64,000 bases of DNA. It comes from Sciurus carolinensis. Taxonomy: Eukaryota; Chordata; Mammalia; Rodentia; Sciuridae. The stretch is taken from contig NC_062220.1 of assembly GCF_902686445.1 (NCBI RefSeq), positions 113,074,643-113,138,642 of the forward strand, in the 5' to 3' direction. Shown in pieces: positions 1-12,359 of the stretch (its first letter is position 1; every line of letters starts with the position of its first letter). The translations under genes were made by a program, and so were the position numbers. Under the pieces are notes generated by a model. It was not told the DNA's origin. It made no database searches and worked only from the letters and a program-made list of their open reading frames with translations.

Positions 1-222
1 CAGGCACAGTGGCACATGCCTGTCATCCCAGCTACTAGGGAGGCTGAGGGAGATGACCACAAGTTCAAGGTCAGCTTGGGAAACTCAGCAAAACTGTCTC
101 AAAATAAAAGATGAAAAGGGCTAAGGATATTGCTTAGTGATACAGCACTTGCCCAGCGTATGTGAAGCCCTTCATTTAATCCTGATACCACAGTAAAAAA
201 AAAAAAAAAAAACAACAAAACC
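1..222 (+). repeat. Composite B1-ID SINE
   Basis: A 7SL-derived left part (caggcacagtggcacatgcc, tgtcatcccagctac) is joined to a tRNA-derived ID body (gcttagtgatacagcacttgcc...cctgataccac) and an A tail to about 217. It is possibly cut at the window start. Confidence 0.85.
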
Positions 223-379
223 CCAAATAAACCTGGTTCCTGTTGGTCGGGAATCATTCCTCAATTCTAGTACACAGCCAGGACTGAAAAACAATTACCT
301 AAGTTTGGAGGTTTCTTGCCTATTATTCTTTTCTGGGCACCCAGCAGGTATATGTGGAGTTTGCAGTGGAAAATGTTGT

Positions 380-595
380 TTTTTTCTTTTGTGGCTTTTT
401 TTTTTAAGCTTTATTGAGATATAATTAGTATACAAAGAGCTACACGTTTAATGTGTACAATTTTATGAATTTGGACATAGGCAAATGCCCATAAAACCAT
501 AGCCACAATTAAGGCTGATATTTTGATAGGTATTATTATACCTTTGTGCATATTTAACATGTACATTTTAAAAAGACTTTCGTATTGAAAAACAC
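380..595 (-). mobile_element. Old L1 3' end fragment
   Basis: The motif tttattgagatataattagt with 'gtgtacaattttatgaatt' is the reverse complement of the A-rich 3' end common in ancient L1M elements. Confidence 0.6.
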
Positions 596-1365
596 AAAGT
601 TTTAGACTTTTTATCTATTAGTCAAAAGCTTCACAGATTAAGGATGAACTGACAGTTCTTTTGTTCTCTCAACTTTGACAATGCATACGTTAGAATCCTC
701 CTTCCCAGTTTGATATTGTTTCCCTAACTGGCAAAAGTGTGCTTTTTTATTTAGATACACAGGCATATTTTGATGATCCTTTAATTTTGATTTGGGTCAA
801 TACGTCCCACGGAAAAGTCAAACACCTCTGAGCTCTAGAAGGGGACAACAGTGGCTCTAATGAGACCTGACCGTAACTCTGAGGGCAGAAAAGGCTTCCC
901 TGCCAGTCCTTCCTTTGGAGACATACTTATTACCAGAAGACACCTTCTCAAACTCATAAACCCAAACTGCCTGTATTTAGGGTAGCATATGGGATTTATC
1001 TAGGGAAATTTTATTTTTATTTCTATGATGGAAGAAAGTATTTTAAAGGTTATTAGAAACCCTGTAATTAACAAACCAAATGGAGTAGAAAGTGCTCATT
1101 TTCTTGCCATTTTAACCCAGTTGCAGCCAGAGTCAAGGTGAGGAGATGAGATAAGATGCATTGAGATGCTTTTAAACTATGGCTGAACTTTGCTAACTCC
1201 AGAATTTTTGAAACTCTACCCTAGTGTTTCTGGGGTATGGGTTTTCTTCTTTTTTGTCTTTTCAGTAAATTGTAGTTTTCATGTAAAAATCAGTTCTATT
1301 TAACTCTACCCTGGAAAAAAAATCCTTCTAGTTTTTGACTGATTCTCTATAAGATTAAAAAAAAA

Positions 1366-1406
1366 CAAAAACAAAAAACAAACAAACAAACAAACAAACA
1401 AAAAAC
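1366..1406 (+). repeat. A-rich (AAAC)n simple repeat
   Basis: Repeated caaa/aaac units within a poly-A stretch. Probably a decayed retroposon tail. Confidence 0.8.
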
Positions 1407-1664
1407 CTGGCCAGAATAGTAAGATAATATGGTCAAAAAATAAAACCATTCATCTTATGATCTTATAATATTTTAATTTGATCATAACATTCCTATCCAA
1501 AGATTTCAAAAAATCACACAGGCATGATAAATATGAACAGAATAATATGAGTTTAGCAATGAGATCTGGAAGGGAGGCAGATTATAGTACCCCCAAATCT
1601 GGGAATTTAGAATCAGGTAAACACCTGATTCTTTCTTGGCTCTACTTTTGCTGGAGTGCATATC

Positions 1665-1990
1665 TTAGTCCTTTCAGGCTGTTGCAACAAAACAGCACAG
1701 ACTCAGTAATCTACAAGTGACAGAAATTTATTACTGACAGTTCTGGCGGCTGGGAAGCCTCAGATGGAGACATTAGCAAATTCCTATCTGGTGAGGATCC
1801 CTGCTTCACAGACGGTGTCTTGTTGCTGTGACTTCACAAGGCAGAAGACAAGGTAACCAACATTTATGAAGGCACTCATCGCTTCCCAAAGGCCCCAACT
1901 CTTGATAGTATTACACTAAATATTAGGTTCCAACATGTAATTTAGAGGGACATATACTCAGAGCACAGCAGTTAGTTAGCTATTATTTAC
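1665..1990 (-). mobile_element. ERVL-MaLR LTR (MST/THE1-like)
   Basis: The plus strand reads the inverse of a MaLR LTR: caggctgttgcaacaaaaca, acagaaatttattactgaca, gttctggcggctgggaagcc, then aggttccaacatgtaattta and agagcacagca at the far end. This spans nearly a whole LTR. Confidence 0.8.
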
Positions 1991-2589
1991 CTGCCCAGAA
2001 CTCTTAAATTCATATCCTATCTTTGACTCCCTCCTGAGCTGCAAAAGCAAATTCTCCGATGGTTCTACTTCCTAGATATTCTACAAGAACTTCAAACTCA
2101 CCATAAGCAAAAATGACATTCTCCACTCCCTATTCTACTAAAGCCTTCCCTCAACCTGTTCTTTTCAAGATTTCTCTCTCACCTACCCACCAGGAACCTC
2201 TGGGTTACTTGACTCCCATCTCCACATCAGTTATTCTGAGAAATGTTTTTCAAACCCATAGCCCTCTTCCTTAGCTCCATTACACTGAAAGATCAGATTC
2301 TCCATATTTTGTCCTCCTTCCATCTAAGTACTACCCTGTTTCCAAACAACCTTCTCAAAGACCAAGTTGACGGCGTTGCCTTGCTCTGTGCACAAGGAAG
2401 TACTGTTTCCTCAGATGGCCACTTAAGACCTTTCTAGTTAAGCCTCACCTTCCTTTCTCCTGCCATTAGCCATCTTCCAGGCACCCTGCGATCATTCTAT
2501 CCTTATGGTTTCCCAAATATACCTTGCATCTTCATACTTTCATGCTCTTATATGCTCTGAAACTGCCCCTCACCCTTCAAAGTTCAGCT

Positions 2590-2678
2590 CTGCTGCGAGT
2601 TTAGCTTAGTGGTAGAGTGCTTGCCTAACTTGCCCAGAGTTTGATCCCCAGCACTACAAAAAAAAAAATTTTTTAAAT
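2590..2678 (+). repeat. ID-type SINE
   Basis: tgcgagtttagcttagtggt, agagtgcttgcc, gtttgatccccagcactac, then poly-A: a tRNA-derived A box, B box and tail. Confidence 0.85.
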
Positions 2679-2994
2679 CAGATCTGTGAGGTCTTTCCCA
2701 ACCCAAGTCCCATGTCCTCCCCCATTCATCATGTTTTTTTTTCCTTTCCAGGATTCCAATTTATATAGTTCTCACCATGCACGATACTGTCATGTCCACA
2801 TCAGACACAAGCTGAAAAGCTAGCTTGTCTCACTCCTCTCTGTCTAGTCAGGTGGCTACCATGGTTCCTGGCACATAGTTAACTGCTTTGCCTTAAGTAG
2901 AAGTGATATTGTAGCAGAAAAGAGAATCACCACAGATGGAAACACTTCATTAATTTACATGAACTGAAGAGTATAAAGCACACTGTGATTACAA

Positions 2995-3700
2995 TGTTAA
3001 TACACAAAGCTGGTGAGGATGGTTCGAAACAGGTGCTCTCACACAAGGATGGGTCATTACATCATGACAACCTTCAGGGAGAATAATCTGGCAGTATTTA
3101 TTCAAATATAAAATTAGCATAATCTTTGATTCAGCAATTCTACTTCTGCCAATCTATCTCATGACAAAAATAAGTTCTAGTGCATAAAGACAGTATGTAG
3201 GAAGCTGCTTTTATTAAGTACTGAGGCGTACTGTAATCCTTTCCCAAATTCTTGGACTCAGAACTGATTCACAAATGATAAGAAATGAAACAAATGTATT
3301 GTATAATACCACCAGCAGGATCTGCCTTGAAATATAGAAAACATCATACCAAACAGAATTTTGAAAAGATTATAAATAGCTTCATATCTATTCAAATCTG
3401 TTCTTGCTGCCAAGTGAATATTGAAAATTCACTTATGAGCACTGCTTTAAACTTTAAAAATACAGTTAAGGAACTGTGAACCTTCAGTAGTAGAAAACAA
3501 ACAAGCAAACAAAAACCTCAAAAGCTGTTACTTCCTGAATTGTCAATAACCACAGTGGAATGTGAAAATGAATTATAGTACATCTCCATCATATACCAAA
3601 AAGGATGAGGTTGCTTTGCATACAGAATTAGAAGAATTTTATAATGTGTAGTTAATTTAAAAATCAAGTTACAAATATATATTATAGATAGATATAATGA
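2995..3700 (+). mobile_element. Old L1 (L1M) 3' fragment
   Basis: gctggtgaggatggttcgaa, followed by gattcagcaattctacttct and a long A/T-rich stretch, resembles the last part of L1 ORF2 and 3' UTR. It is degraded with no open frame. Confidence 0.6.
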
Positions 3701-5550
3701 TCACATTTTAGGGGTCAAGTTAGGGCTCTTGAGTGGAAGATCACAAGTGCAATCTTTCCCTGGTTATGGAGAAGATAATACCTCTAACTTATACAAGAAT
3801 CTTCATTGATAAGCTGAACAAGAACTTGAGGGTGAGAAGTGAAATCCTGCTTTAGAATATCTGTTTCCCAGCCTTTCTAGATAGCTATCTAAAGACAGTG
3901 CTCAACCCTTTCATCACTCAGGACAGAACAGCAGAGGTTTGGAAAGGGATGTGTGGCAAAATGCAGTGAAGCAAGCACTCCTCCCCTACCCCACCCACCT
4001 TTTCCACCCTGCACATCCCCAGATTTCTCAGTGCTAGAAGGACAGTCTGGCAGAGGGCACCCATCAGGTCCCAGTGTCTGACTATGGGGCCATGAGGGGA
4101 GCTCACACCTATGTTTCCTACTGGTCAATGGTGGCCTTGTATCTGGGGACACTGGATCTGACCCTGGCACCTCATACCCTAGGTAAAGTGACCCAGCTCT
4201 GCAAAGCTTGTTTGGGGATCCTAATCTGATACCTGTGAACAGCACTTCAGCCACTCATGGCATTAATTATTCACAGCAGAGAAATGAATCCAGAGAGAGA
4301 CAACCATACAAGGTAACATGGGTACTTTAAAAGAAGCTTTGCACTCCAACAGGGGATTTAGGAATAGGGTCCGAGAGAGGTCTGGTCAAAATTAATAGGC
4401 AGAGAAAAGTAGTACTAGAAGGAACAGCCACTGAGCATTGCTGAATAAGCCAGGGACCATGAGATCCTCAAGGGCAGGCCCTGTCTTCCTGGTCTTTGAC
4501 ACCTCACTGTCTCTGCATGCTGGCTCCCTCCCTTTTAGTGGTGATCTGGAAATAACAGGTCCTCAGAAATGTAGGACCTTGATGGACCTTTTCCTTACTT
4601 GTTTCATCAACCCTATCTTTCTGTTATCTTTACCAAAATGCTGTCTGTCCATTTGTTCCCTTCCATTCTCTCCCTTCAACAACAGAGGATGTGGATTTCC
4701 TACAGTCTCAGTGTAGCCAACTTCAAAAAAGTTTCTCTGCATTCTTTCCTTCAGGGCACTTATAGTTGAACCAACAACTAAGATATGGGACCTAAAAGAA
4801 CACCAAGAATTCATTTGAGCCCTGTATCGCTGCTCCATGTGGCAGGCAAAGAAATGACCCAATCACATAAGAATTCTGATCATACTGTAAGCCTGGAGGA
4901 AAGTCTGAGCCTCTCTTGGTGTCATTTATTTTGCTAGCAAAACTAGACTATGATGGTCATAAGGTGTCCCCAGCATTCTGAGAATAAAGGTAAGTTAAGT
5001 ACCATCTTTGGGGTAAACTCTTTTCCACCTGCCAGCCCCCTAGAAGGTATTGGAGTTTATTCACTCTTAAATCACTGGTGTCCAGTCCAGAAAACTCAAC
5101 CACTTCTAACCTATCCTTGATTTTCTGGAGGATGCCAGAGTCCTTTTTATTTCATAAACAGAACAAGAGACTTGTACAACTAAATCATCAGCATTCTCTG
5201 GCATGAAGAAAAGTCATTGTTCAAATTAATGTTTGTGTACCTGACAGTTTGAAAACTCCAGTTCAACATCTATTATGCTGTTTAAGGAACTTCAACATCT
5301 GGACCAATGAGTGGGCACAAGCTCACAGATTCACCCAACTGCTGGACTGTGGGATTCGTACCTTTTCCCACTGTTGTTTCGGTATGCAGACCTGCAGAAG
5401 ACTCACTGCTTTGGAAAATATGAGGTGCTAGATTTGTATTTGGCAAGTCGGTTGGACCCTTGATGAGCTAAAATCCATCTCACATTTGCTGCTTGTCTCA
5501 GTTACAACACATGAACCATTTAAATCATTTGTCTTTTATTTTCTAGGCTA
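3700..5550. other. Unassigned intronic sequence
   Basis: No gene, RNA or recognisable repeat was seen. A 121-codon open stretch on the minus strand (4254-3889) has low-complexity, Pro/Gly/Ser-rich composition and is taken as chance. Confidence 0.5.
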
Positions 5551-5589
5551 TAAATTATTGTAAGCAGACAGCTACAGTGTCATGATGAA

Positions 5590-5745
5590 TCCTTGAGGTC
5601 TCTTCAGCAGAGGGAACTGGGGCTAAGGAAGGTAAGGAGATTTGCCCAAGATCACAAACAATCTGCTGGCAGAGCTGAACCACAGAAGTCTCTTGACTTC
5701 CGGTTTCTAAAACATGCTCCACCAACAAAGACTGCTGTCCGAATA
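5590..5745 (+). repeat. MIR SINE
   Basis: gaactggggctaaggaaggt, gagatttgcccaagatcaca and the following ctgaaccacagaagtctc/tgacttccgg match the MIR core and 3' part. Confidence 0.75.
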
Positions 5746-5794
5746 GCGCTTTCGTTTTCCATCCCTCCTCTAGGACACCATTTGCTTCAGTTAG

Positions 5795-5930
5795 TAAATG
5801 CACATTGAATATATTCTATGGACCAGGTCCTGTGTTCGTACAGAAGATAGAAAACTCAGCTAGACCAAACCTGTGCCTTGATGAACTTTCGGTCTACAGA
5901 AGAGACAACAGACATTTATTTCAGCAACAG
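5795..5930 (+). mobile_element. L2 3' fragment
   Basis: ggaccaggtcctgtgttcgt...ccttgatgaactttcggtct resembles the 'gccaggcactgtgctagg...gagcttacagtct' 3' end of L2. Confidence 0.6.
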
Positions 5931-6659
5931 TGAGTCATGTGAAGGAACATAGTCTGAGGCACCAAGAAGACACAAACCCTCAGCTGGAACAGGGGGAAAG
6001 GAAGAGAGAAAGACCCTAGTCAAGGGCTTTCTAGAGGACATTACATATTTATCATTGGTAGGAAAGTACACTGCACAGAGTTGGTGCTTTGTAAACATTA
6101 CCTCTTCTTACTCCTGGGCTTTGTATTATATCATGTGCCTGACATACTGACATGTACTGGATCACCTTCCACTTGTTGCTGTATCCAAGCCATCTTCCAG
6201 ATACCAGATCTTTCCCTGGATGTAATTATGGGAAGGACACCTCTGCAGAGTTGAGACCACACACTTCAGCTTTTAGAAAGTGTGACATTTCTTGTAGACA
6301 AGAGATACTGCTCTTTATCTAAGAGGTCTATCCACTGTCTGGAAGGGGTCAGTTATTGCCATGTGGTGTCCATTCAGGCACCAAGGGGACTTCCAGATAA
6401 CCTCTGGCAGATGCTATAGATGGCATGGGAAGGGCCCTCTCAGAATTATCAGTGCCCTACAATAATGTAGTTCTGTCTTCCGGGGCAATAGTCCCTGAGC
6501 CTTAATAGTCAAGGTTCCATCCTCTCACCTTTGGCCACAAACCCAGCCTCTCCAAGCTTCAGTATGTGAAAATCACAAGTGTTATACACAGTACAGATAT
6601 TACACATTGTTACTGAGTCCTTCCTCTTTATGTCACATACTTGATGATACACTGCATAA

Positions 6660-6825
6660 CAACCTGAGGTAGTAGGTACTATGGACACATAGTACCTTAT
6701 AGAGAGAACTAACTTCTGTAGACTAAGTAATCTGCCAAGTCACTCAGCCAGGGAGAGCAAGGTGAGTTGGGATTACTAGTCCCTGTGCCATGTGACTTCT
6801 GTTCTGCACATGCAGAAGCACCAGG
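6660..6825 (+). repeat. MIR SINE
   Basis: Diverged MIR: 'gtaatctgccaagtcactca', 'gccagggagagcaaggtgag', 'ttgggattactagtccctgt'. Confidence 0.65.
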
Positions 6826-6829
6826 TGCA

Positions 6830-8825
6830 GAACCTGCAAGGGGTGGGAGCTCCCTATTGCCTGATGAAGGAGAAGGTCATAGTGCTTCCTGCAGCTACGT
6901 GGGTGTCAAAGTGAGTTCCCGGATATGAAACTGTATTTAGCCTCTTCTCTGATAAATGCCACTTTTGTCTGCTATACTTTCTGGACTGGGACAAGAGTAC
7001 TCCTTTGGATCCACGCCTGCAGAGCCCTAGGCTGTGCTCCTTGGTAGGACCTTTCCTTATCTTCTCATCTCTTGCTTCTCAGCAGCTCACACTGTGTTCC
7101 AAATCTTGCACACAAGGGGTTGAGTGAGGGAATCGTGGGAGGAATGAAAACTGAAGTAGAGAACTTGAGCAAAGGAACTGGATTTGGGCAGACCACATGA
7201 CCACTTGCTATTTTTAAACCACACTGTTGCTAAGAGGAGACACCTAGTAAGCCCGGAACCAAAGTACAAAAAAAGACCCATTTTAATTAAGAACACTCTA
7301 AAGGGCAGCTGCAACAGGAAAGAAAGGTTGTGAAGTGAAAAGGTAGGGAAAGAGAAAAAATAGGAGGAAGGCTCGAAATACGTGTTTCTCTATGATCTCA
7401 AAGGACGTTTTTTCTTAAAAAAAAAATTGTTTTTGTGCATATACATATGTAGTCTCCCAGCTCAACTCTGGTAAAGTATGAAATGGAAATAAAACTTGAT
7501 GAAGGAGAGGGCAGAAAGAGTGATACATTTAGCATAATGAGTCAGAACAGGTGAGAGTGATTTTATATGTCTAGGTTCCTCCAATAGAAACTTAAGTATC
7601 ATAAAAAAATTAGCCTCTATGAGTTTAGAATACTGAAATGAAATTCAGAGACATGCAGAGAGGCAAGAGGAGGAAAGTCAAATGGGATTTCTAGTGAGAC
7701 AAAAATAAATTAGATTTTCAAATATAAAAGCAAAGTTTCTAAGACAAGTTTGCAACCTAGATGTTCTCTCCCCAGTGACTTCTACATGGAAAGTTATAGT
7801 TACAAAATAAAGGTGTTATTTGAAATATATTTCCTGCATGGGGAAAAAAATCAATCTATAACAGCACAGAAGGATGCCAACTTGAATCAACACATCTTTA
7901 AGGAATTATCCATTTTGGAGAATATTATATAAAGCACTTTACCCAGAAGAAATGAAAGGTATAATACACTGGAAATATATTTTTAAAATGAGATCCATTG
8001 TAACTTGTAGGTTTTTTAATGTAATGTTATAGATGCTTCAGAAATAACCAATCTCACAATATTACACCATGCCTCTGAGGCCCAAGTACCTTCTGTGTCC
8101 TATATAGCACAGCAACACACAAATGACATGTGGCAGACACTCAACAAATACTTGGGGACTGAGAGAATGAAGTGCAGCTGTCACTGCCTCAGGAGAGCAT
8201 CTTGCACATAAACATTTAGAGAGGCCAGGTCAGGGGCAGTGTAAAAAGAACAGATCACTAGCCCAACGCTTGATACTGTCCTGATGCTGAACAACAGGGT
8301 AAGCCCAGGGCCGGCTCTGAGTCTTCCATCACCTGTACCACTGTTAGTTCCAATCCACGGAATTGGCTTGATTGGGCAGTCATGTCTTCTGCAGGCCCCA
8401 GCACTTCTAGTATGCACTGTGGCTAATACATAACCTGCAGCAAGACCAGCTTGAATACAGAAGCTAAAAAATTTCTCCTCATTCCCCTTGAATAAAAATG
8501 CTTCATTATCCATCTTGTCAGAGATCAGGGAGAACAGTTTTTGAGTGTTAAGTATCCCAAGTGCTGGTTGACTGAAGTAGGTGGCTCTTCTCCTCGGCAT
8601 CACGATAGTTGCATCAGGACTCTGACATCCCTCAAATGTGTAGAAAAGTGGCATATTTAGTCTGTATAAGAATTAATCACATGAACCTATATAGCAGAGA
8701 TGTCTGTTATCATTGGGTATGTAGATATTCACAAGTGATTTCAGTTTTGACCATGATCCAGAAGGTCAAAACTTGTCTTAACATTTTAGAGAGGAAGAAA
8801 TGGATGAGGTCAAAGAGCTGGTAGA
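6830..8825. other. Unassigned intronic sequence
   Basis: No supported gene. A 157-codon open stretch on the minus strand (8654-8181) was inspected: it has no recognised domain, no splice-bounded exon structure and no homology I recall. The rest is A/T-rich with no clear repeat. Confidence 0.5.
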
Positions 8826-8827
8826 TA

Positions 8828-8972
8828 ATAGAGTGAAGTAATAAAGCTGTTTAAAACTGAATAGAGGTGGTGATTGCACAATGTTGGGAATATCCTCTGT
8901 GCTACTGCATAATTCACCTTAAAATGGTTAATTTTGCTATGTGAGTTTCACCTCAAATAAGAAAAAAACAGA
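8828..8972 (+). mobile_element. Old L1 3' end
   Basis: gaggtggtgattgcacaatg...aaaatggttaattttgctat, gtgagtttcacctcaaataa is the typical tail of L1M elements. Confidence 0.75.
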
Positions 8973-9311
8973 GCAAATATTTGAGGCCTGACCTTTTGTT
9001 ACCTACTTAAAATCTATGCTTAAGGAAAGGGTACCAGAATATGGGAAAATATGAGAAATAAAAATCAGGGATAGAAAGCTGCACGAACAAGAGACAAACA
9101 ATGATTTGTGCCAGGCACTGGACAAAGTCATGTATGTAAAATAAGTTTACAAGCCATTGCCACTTCCTGGAAGCACTCAGGGGACACACAATGTGTTAGA
9201 CTAGTGTTAGTGAGGACTACTCAGGGTACTATATCAGAGCCAAATGGAGAAAGAGGAAGAAGTCCTGATGCAGGGGAAGGAAAACTGAATCATGCAAGAC
9301 TTCTCATGACA

Positions 9312-9475
9312 TGAACTGCCTCAACATTTAGGAATGTGCCAGGCACTATTCTAGGCACAGGAAATTCCAAAAAGTATAAGTCATTGCTCTTATGGAATTC
9401 AAAATAGAGAAGATATTAAAAAAAAAAGAAAAAGAAAAAGAAAAAGAAAGAAGATCAAGCCAGACAAATATCTTG
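9312..9475 (+). mobile_element. L2 3' fragment with (AAAAG)n
   Basis: atgtgccaggcactattcta, ggcacaggaaattcc and ctcttatggaattcaaaat match the L2 3' end. An A/G-rich simple repeat follows at 9417-9452. Confidence 0.65.
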
Positions 9476-9508
9476 GGAACCTACTGTTTATAAAGATGGA
9501 AAAAAATC

Positions 9509-9666
9509 TGGGGCTGGGGTTGTGGCTCAGTGGTAATGCCCTTGCCTAGCACATGTGAGGCACTGGGCTCACTCCTCAGCACCACACAAAAAAATAAGTA
9601 AAATAAAAGTACTGTGTCCATCTACAACTAAAAAATATTTTTAAAAATAAATAAAAAAATAAAGAT
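9509..9666 (+). repeat. Squirrel ID SINE with long tail
   Basis: ggggctggggttgtggctca (A box region), cttgcctagcacatgtgagg, ctcactcctcagcaccacac, then tgtgtccatctacaactaa before an A-rich end. This full-length form is the best single indicator of a squirrel genome. Confidence 0.92.
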
Positions 9667-9669
9667 GGA

Positions 9670-10718
9670 TAAAAAGCTGAACTTTGTCCCTAATGATTGT
9701 AATAAAAAATGTAACATGAAAATTTATAAGATATGAGATCAGGATGAGAGAAGAGATAGAAGATGCATTCAAAAGCTTCTGCATTGGTTCAGATGAGCAC
9801 TGAGAGAAGCCTGGGTTCAGATGAGGGCACTATAAATATAGGAGAGAAACAGGAAGATCAGAGGTAGAATCAAGGGAACTAGTGGTTGTGGCTGGGATTT
9901 TCCAATGGCTATGAGATTAAGGGCATTAATTCATGTCCAGGGTATGCCTAGCCTATACTGGGTACAATAAGTATTACCTGTTATTATTTCTATGTTGAGT
10001 GTCAGTATTCTAATGCCAGTATCCTAATCATTAAAGTGATGTGACTTTTCATCTTTCATGATAATACAATCTTAGAGCCTGGATCCTTCTCACCATTGGA
10101 AAAGAGGAAAGGAAACCAAACCAGCAGGTATGTGTGATGAGAGCAGGACTTGTCTTTGTGTTTTCTCTCAATGCAGAAACAATCTCAAAATATATAATAA
10201 ATGAAGAAGGAAAAAAAATGAACAAGTACAAGAATAGCCATTCACTCTCACAAATTGATCGACAAAACAATTGGAGAAATATCTGTTTTCAAGGAAGAAC
10301 TCATTTGAAGAAGTGGGTGACACACCTTTACAAAAGAAGCTGAATCAAGGAAAGAAGGCAGACTAACAAAAATTCATTAAAGAGAGAAGAACCAAAATAT
10401 TTTATCTCCCCTGTTATAACTATTTGTCTTCAACCTGACAGCTCTGGAATTAGAATCAAAGTCCTTATGCTTTTGCTTCATTTTACAAGTGGGTTTTGTC
10501 TTTCTGCAGCTGCAAAGGCTCTCTGCCAGGACCCCTGCAAGTGGGGTGTTAAGGATTCCTGCTTGTCGGTATGAAACCAAGACAAGACATTGCCAATTTC
10601 CCTGTGCTTCACATATGCATAAGCCTTCCTCCTCTCAGGTTGGTCTCCCTAGACAGGTAAGAATAACAGAAAAACAAATGTACATCCTGGACAATTAAGA
10701 AACAATACTTTTAGTTAT
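9670..10718. other. Unassigned intronic sequence
   Basis: No gene or confident repeat. Short open stretches on both strands near 10050-10700 show no domain or exon structure. Confidence 0.45.
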
Positions 10719-10719
10719 C

Positions 10720-10985
10720 ACACTTGTCTCCAAGGGTCTAAGGGGATTGGTTCCAGTACCCCTGCAGATACCAAAATCCAAAGATGCTCAAGTCCCTCAT
10801 ATAAAACACCCTTGTACTTTTACAAAGTTTATGCATATCCCCTCCAAATCATCTCTGTATTACTTATAATACCAAATATGATGTAAATGCTATGTAAATA
10901 GTAGTTATACTGTACTGTTTAGGGAACAATGACAGAGGAAGAAGTCTATACATGTTTAGTACAGACCCAATTTTGAGGTATCCTA
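10720..10985 (+). mobile_element. Tigger-type DNA transposon (MER2-like)
   Basis: ggggattggttccagtaccc, agataccaaaatccaaagat, gctcaagtccctcatataaa, taatacc...atgtaaatgctatgtaaata and tactgtactgtttagggaac follow the non-autonomous Tigger/MER2 consensus. No transposase is present. Confidence 0.85.
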
Positions 10986-10989
10986 TGGC

Positions 10990-11910
10990 TGGCTGGCTGT
11001 GTTATGTATTTCCTATCCAATTAGTCTATATACTAGAATATACAGTGTTTCTGCTATAACACAATTTATGTGTATTATTGAAAAATCTCATGTTTTACAA
11101 AATTATACTAAAGATATCAGAGCTTTTGGGGAAAATTGATTTAGAACAATCCACACAAAACCTATGGAACTTCAAAACACAATCAAAAACAGTAATTGGT
11201 ATCCTGGAGAGGTAATTCAATTACCAAGGCAGGTGGCTGTATATAGTTAGTGGCTAACCCAGCAGATATTAAAAATACATAATAACAACAGGGAGAAAGT
11301 GCAGCAACACTTTAATAAGAGCAAACCTAGCAGACACCCAGGAGGGCACAGGAAGGAACATAACCTGCCTCCTGAGTGGAGAGCTATGCAGAGCAGAGCT
11401 ATGATTGCCCCTGTCTAGGGAGGGGCTTCAGGGAGAAGAATCATTGTGATTTCTCTCACACACACACTCACTGTCTCTCTCTCTTTCACGCCCCTCCCCT
11501 GCAACACAAGCTCACATACTACTTGAGCTCAGCTGAAACTCTTTCTTGTCCTGCTCGAGTTCATAAATCTATTCCTATTATCCTTCTCCCTTTACTTAGA
11601 AAAATTTATATAAACTGACATAAGTTTTGCCTTCCAAAGACACCTTGCTCCTTTTCACCAATCATGTAGGAGAAGCTCAGATGCCTCACAAACACAACCC
11701 ATAGTATTTATATCCTCAAAGTGACTGATCTGAGCAGGCTGAAGGCCCTCTGGTAGGCCACCTGCTGTCCATAAGCAGAGGCAGGTCTAAATTCTGGGGT
11801 GGAGGTTGGGCCATGCTGGGGCTTTCCCCATCCCATAACCCAGTCGCACCTATTAAAGAAATAATTCCAGAAAAAGAGATGACCACAGAACCACATCAAC
11901 AGAGACAAAT
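10990..11910. other. Unassigned sequence next to exon 2
   Basis: Proximal intron 2. Apart from a (CA)/(CT) patch at about 11457-11490, no repeat or gene was recognised. Confidence 0.45.
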
Positions 11911-11916
11911 ACTTAC

Positions 11917-11975
11917 ATATAATAGGTTGGATACAGTCCTTCAAAATACCAGCAATGTTTTTTGGCCTCTGCGCA
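11917..11975 (-). CDS. VOPP1: VOPP1 coding exon 2 (59 nt)
   Basis: The minus strand reads CAEAKKHCWYFEGLYPTYY plus AT, the first two bases of a split codon (expected Ile). It is flanked by an acceptor ending TTCTGTTTCTAG (just above 11975) with a good pyrimidine tract, and by a GTAAGT donor (11916-11911). The entry phase 0 matches exon 1 and the exit phase is 2. The peptide is almost identical to residues 19-37 of mammalian VOPP1 (human CTEAKKHCWYF..., so Thr20 is Ala here). The end of the signal peptide (about residue 22) falls in this exon, so the signal is split by a 50.5-kb intron. The exon then starts the short luminal domain, whose remaining cysteines lie in exon 3. It is too short to appear as an open reading frame; it was found by matching the expected peptide. 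Confidence 0.94.
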
Positions 11976-12274
11976 CTAGAAACAGAAGCAAAAGAAACTT
12001 TGTCAGTGGTGAGTAACTTGCATATTGTTGAGAAGATCTCGCACAAGCAACAAAGAAGGAGGAGAAATTATAGCTTAAAAGCATGAAAAGTTGGGGGATC
12101 AGGGCAGGCCAAAAGTTAGAGGGAGGTCCACCCCTGTTTCTCATGACTGTTCATTTAAATTTTCTAAAAGGATGGAAAACAAAGGTAAACACTTATTTTC
12201 CTATTATTTAATCTGGTTTTCCACATTTCTAAATAAACTGTGTTCATTTCAGTAGAAAGTTAAATTTGGTTGCT

Positions 12275-12357
12275 GTTGTTTTGTGGTGCTGGTAATTTAA
12301 CCAAGAACCTCATAGATGCTAGCAAGCACTCTACCACTGAGCTACCTGAGTTCCATT
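12275..12357 (-). repeat. ID-type SINE, inverted
   Basis: tggtgctggtaatttaacc, agcaagcactctaccactga and gctacctgagttcc are the reverse complement of the ID body. Confidence 0.8.
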
Positions 12358-12359
12358 TT

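Larger units (their letters stand above)
1..11916 (-). other. VOPP1: VOPP1 intron 2, partial
   Basis: The sequence downstream (on the minus strand) of the exon 2 donor runs to the window edge. I looked for the expected exon 3, beginning with TGC and encoding the Cys-rich RSYEDCCGSRCC segment, and did not find it, so intron 2 is at least 11.9 kb. The content is repeats plus unassigned sequence. Confidence 0.8.

Noticed and set aside
2590..2678. tRNA-like A and B boxes as tRNA genes (here and in the other ID copies)
   Set aside because: These are tRNA-derived SINE promoters with A-rich tails; no cloverleaf with intact anticodon arm and acceptor stem.
3889..4254. 121-codon minus-strand open frame
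   Set aside because: Pro/Gly/Ser-rich low-complexity composition, no family resemblance, overlapping frame also open.
8181..8654. 157-codon minus-strand open frame as a gene
   Set aside because: No recognised domain or family and no exon signals. A length like this is expected by chance in 64 kb read in six frames.
1..11910. VOPP1 exon 3 inside the window
   Set aside because: Searched for the expected minus-strand Cys-rich segment following the split Ile codon; no match by eye.
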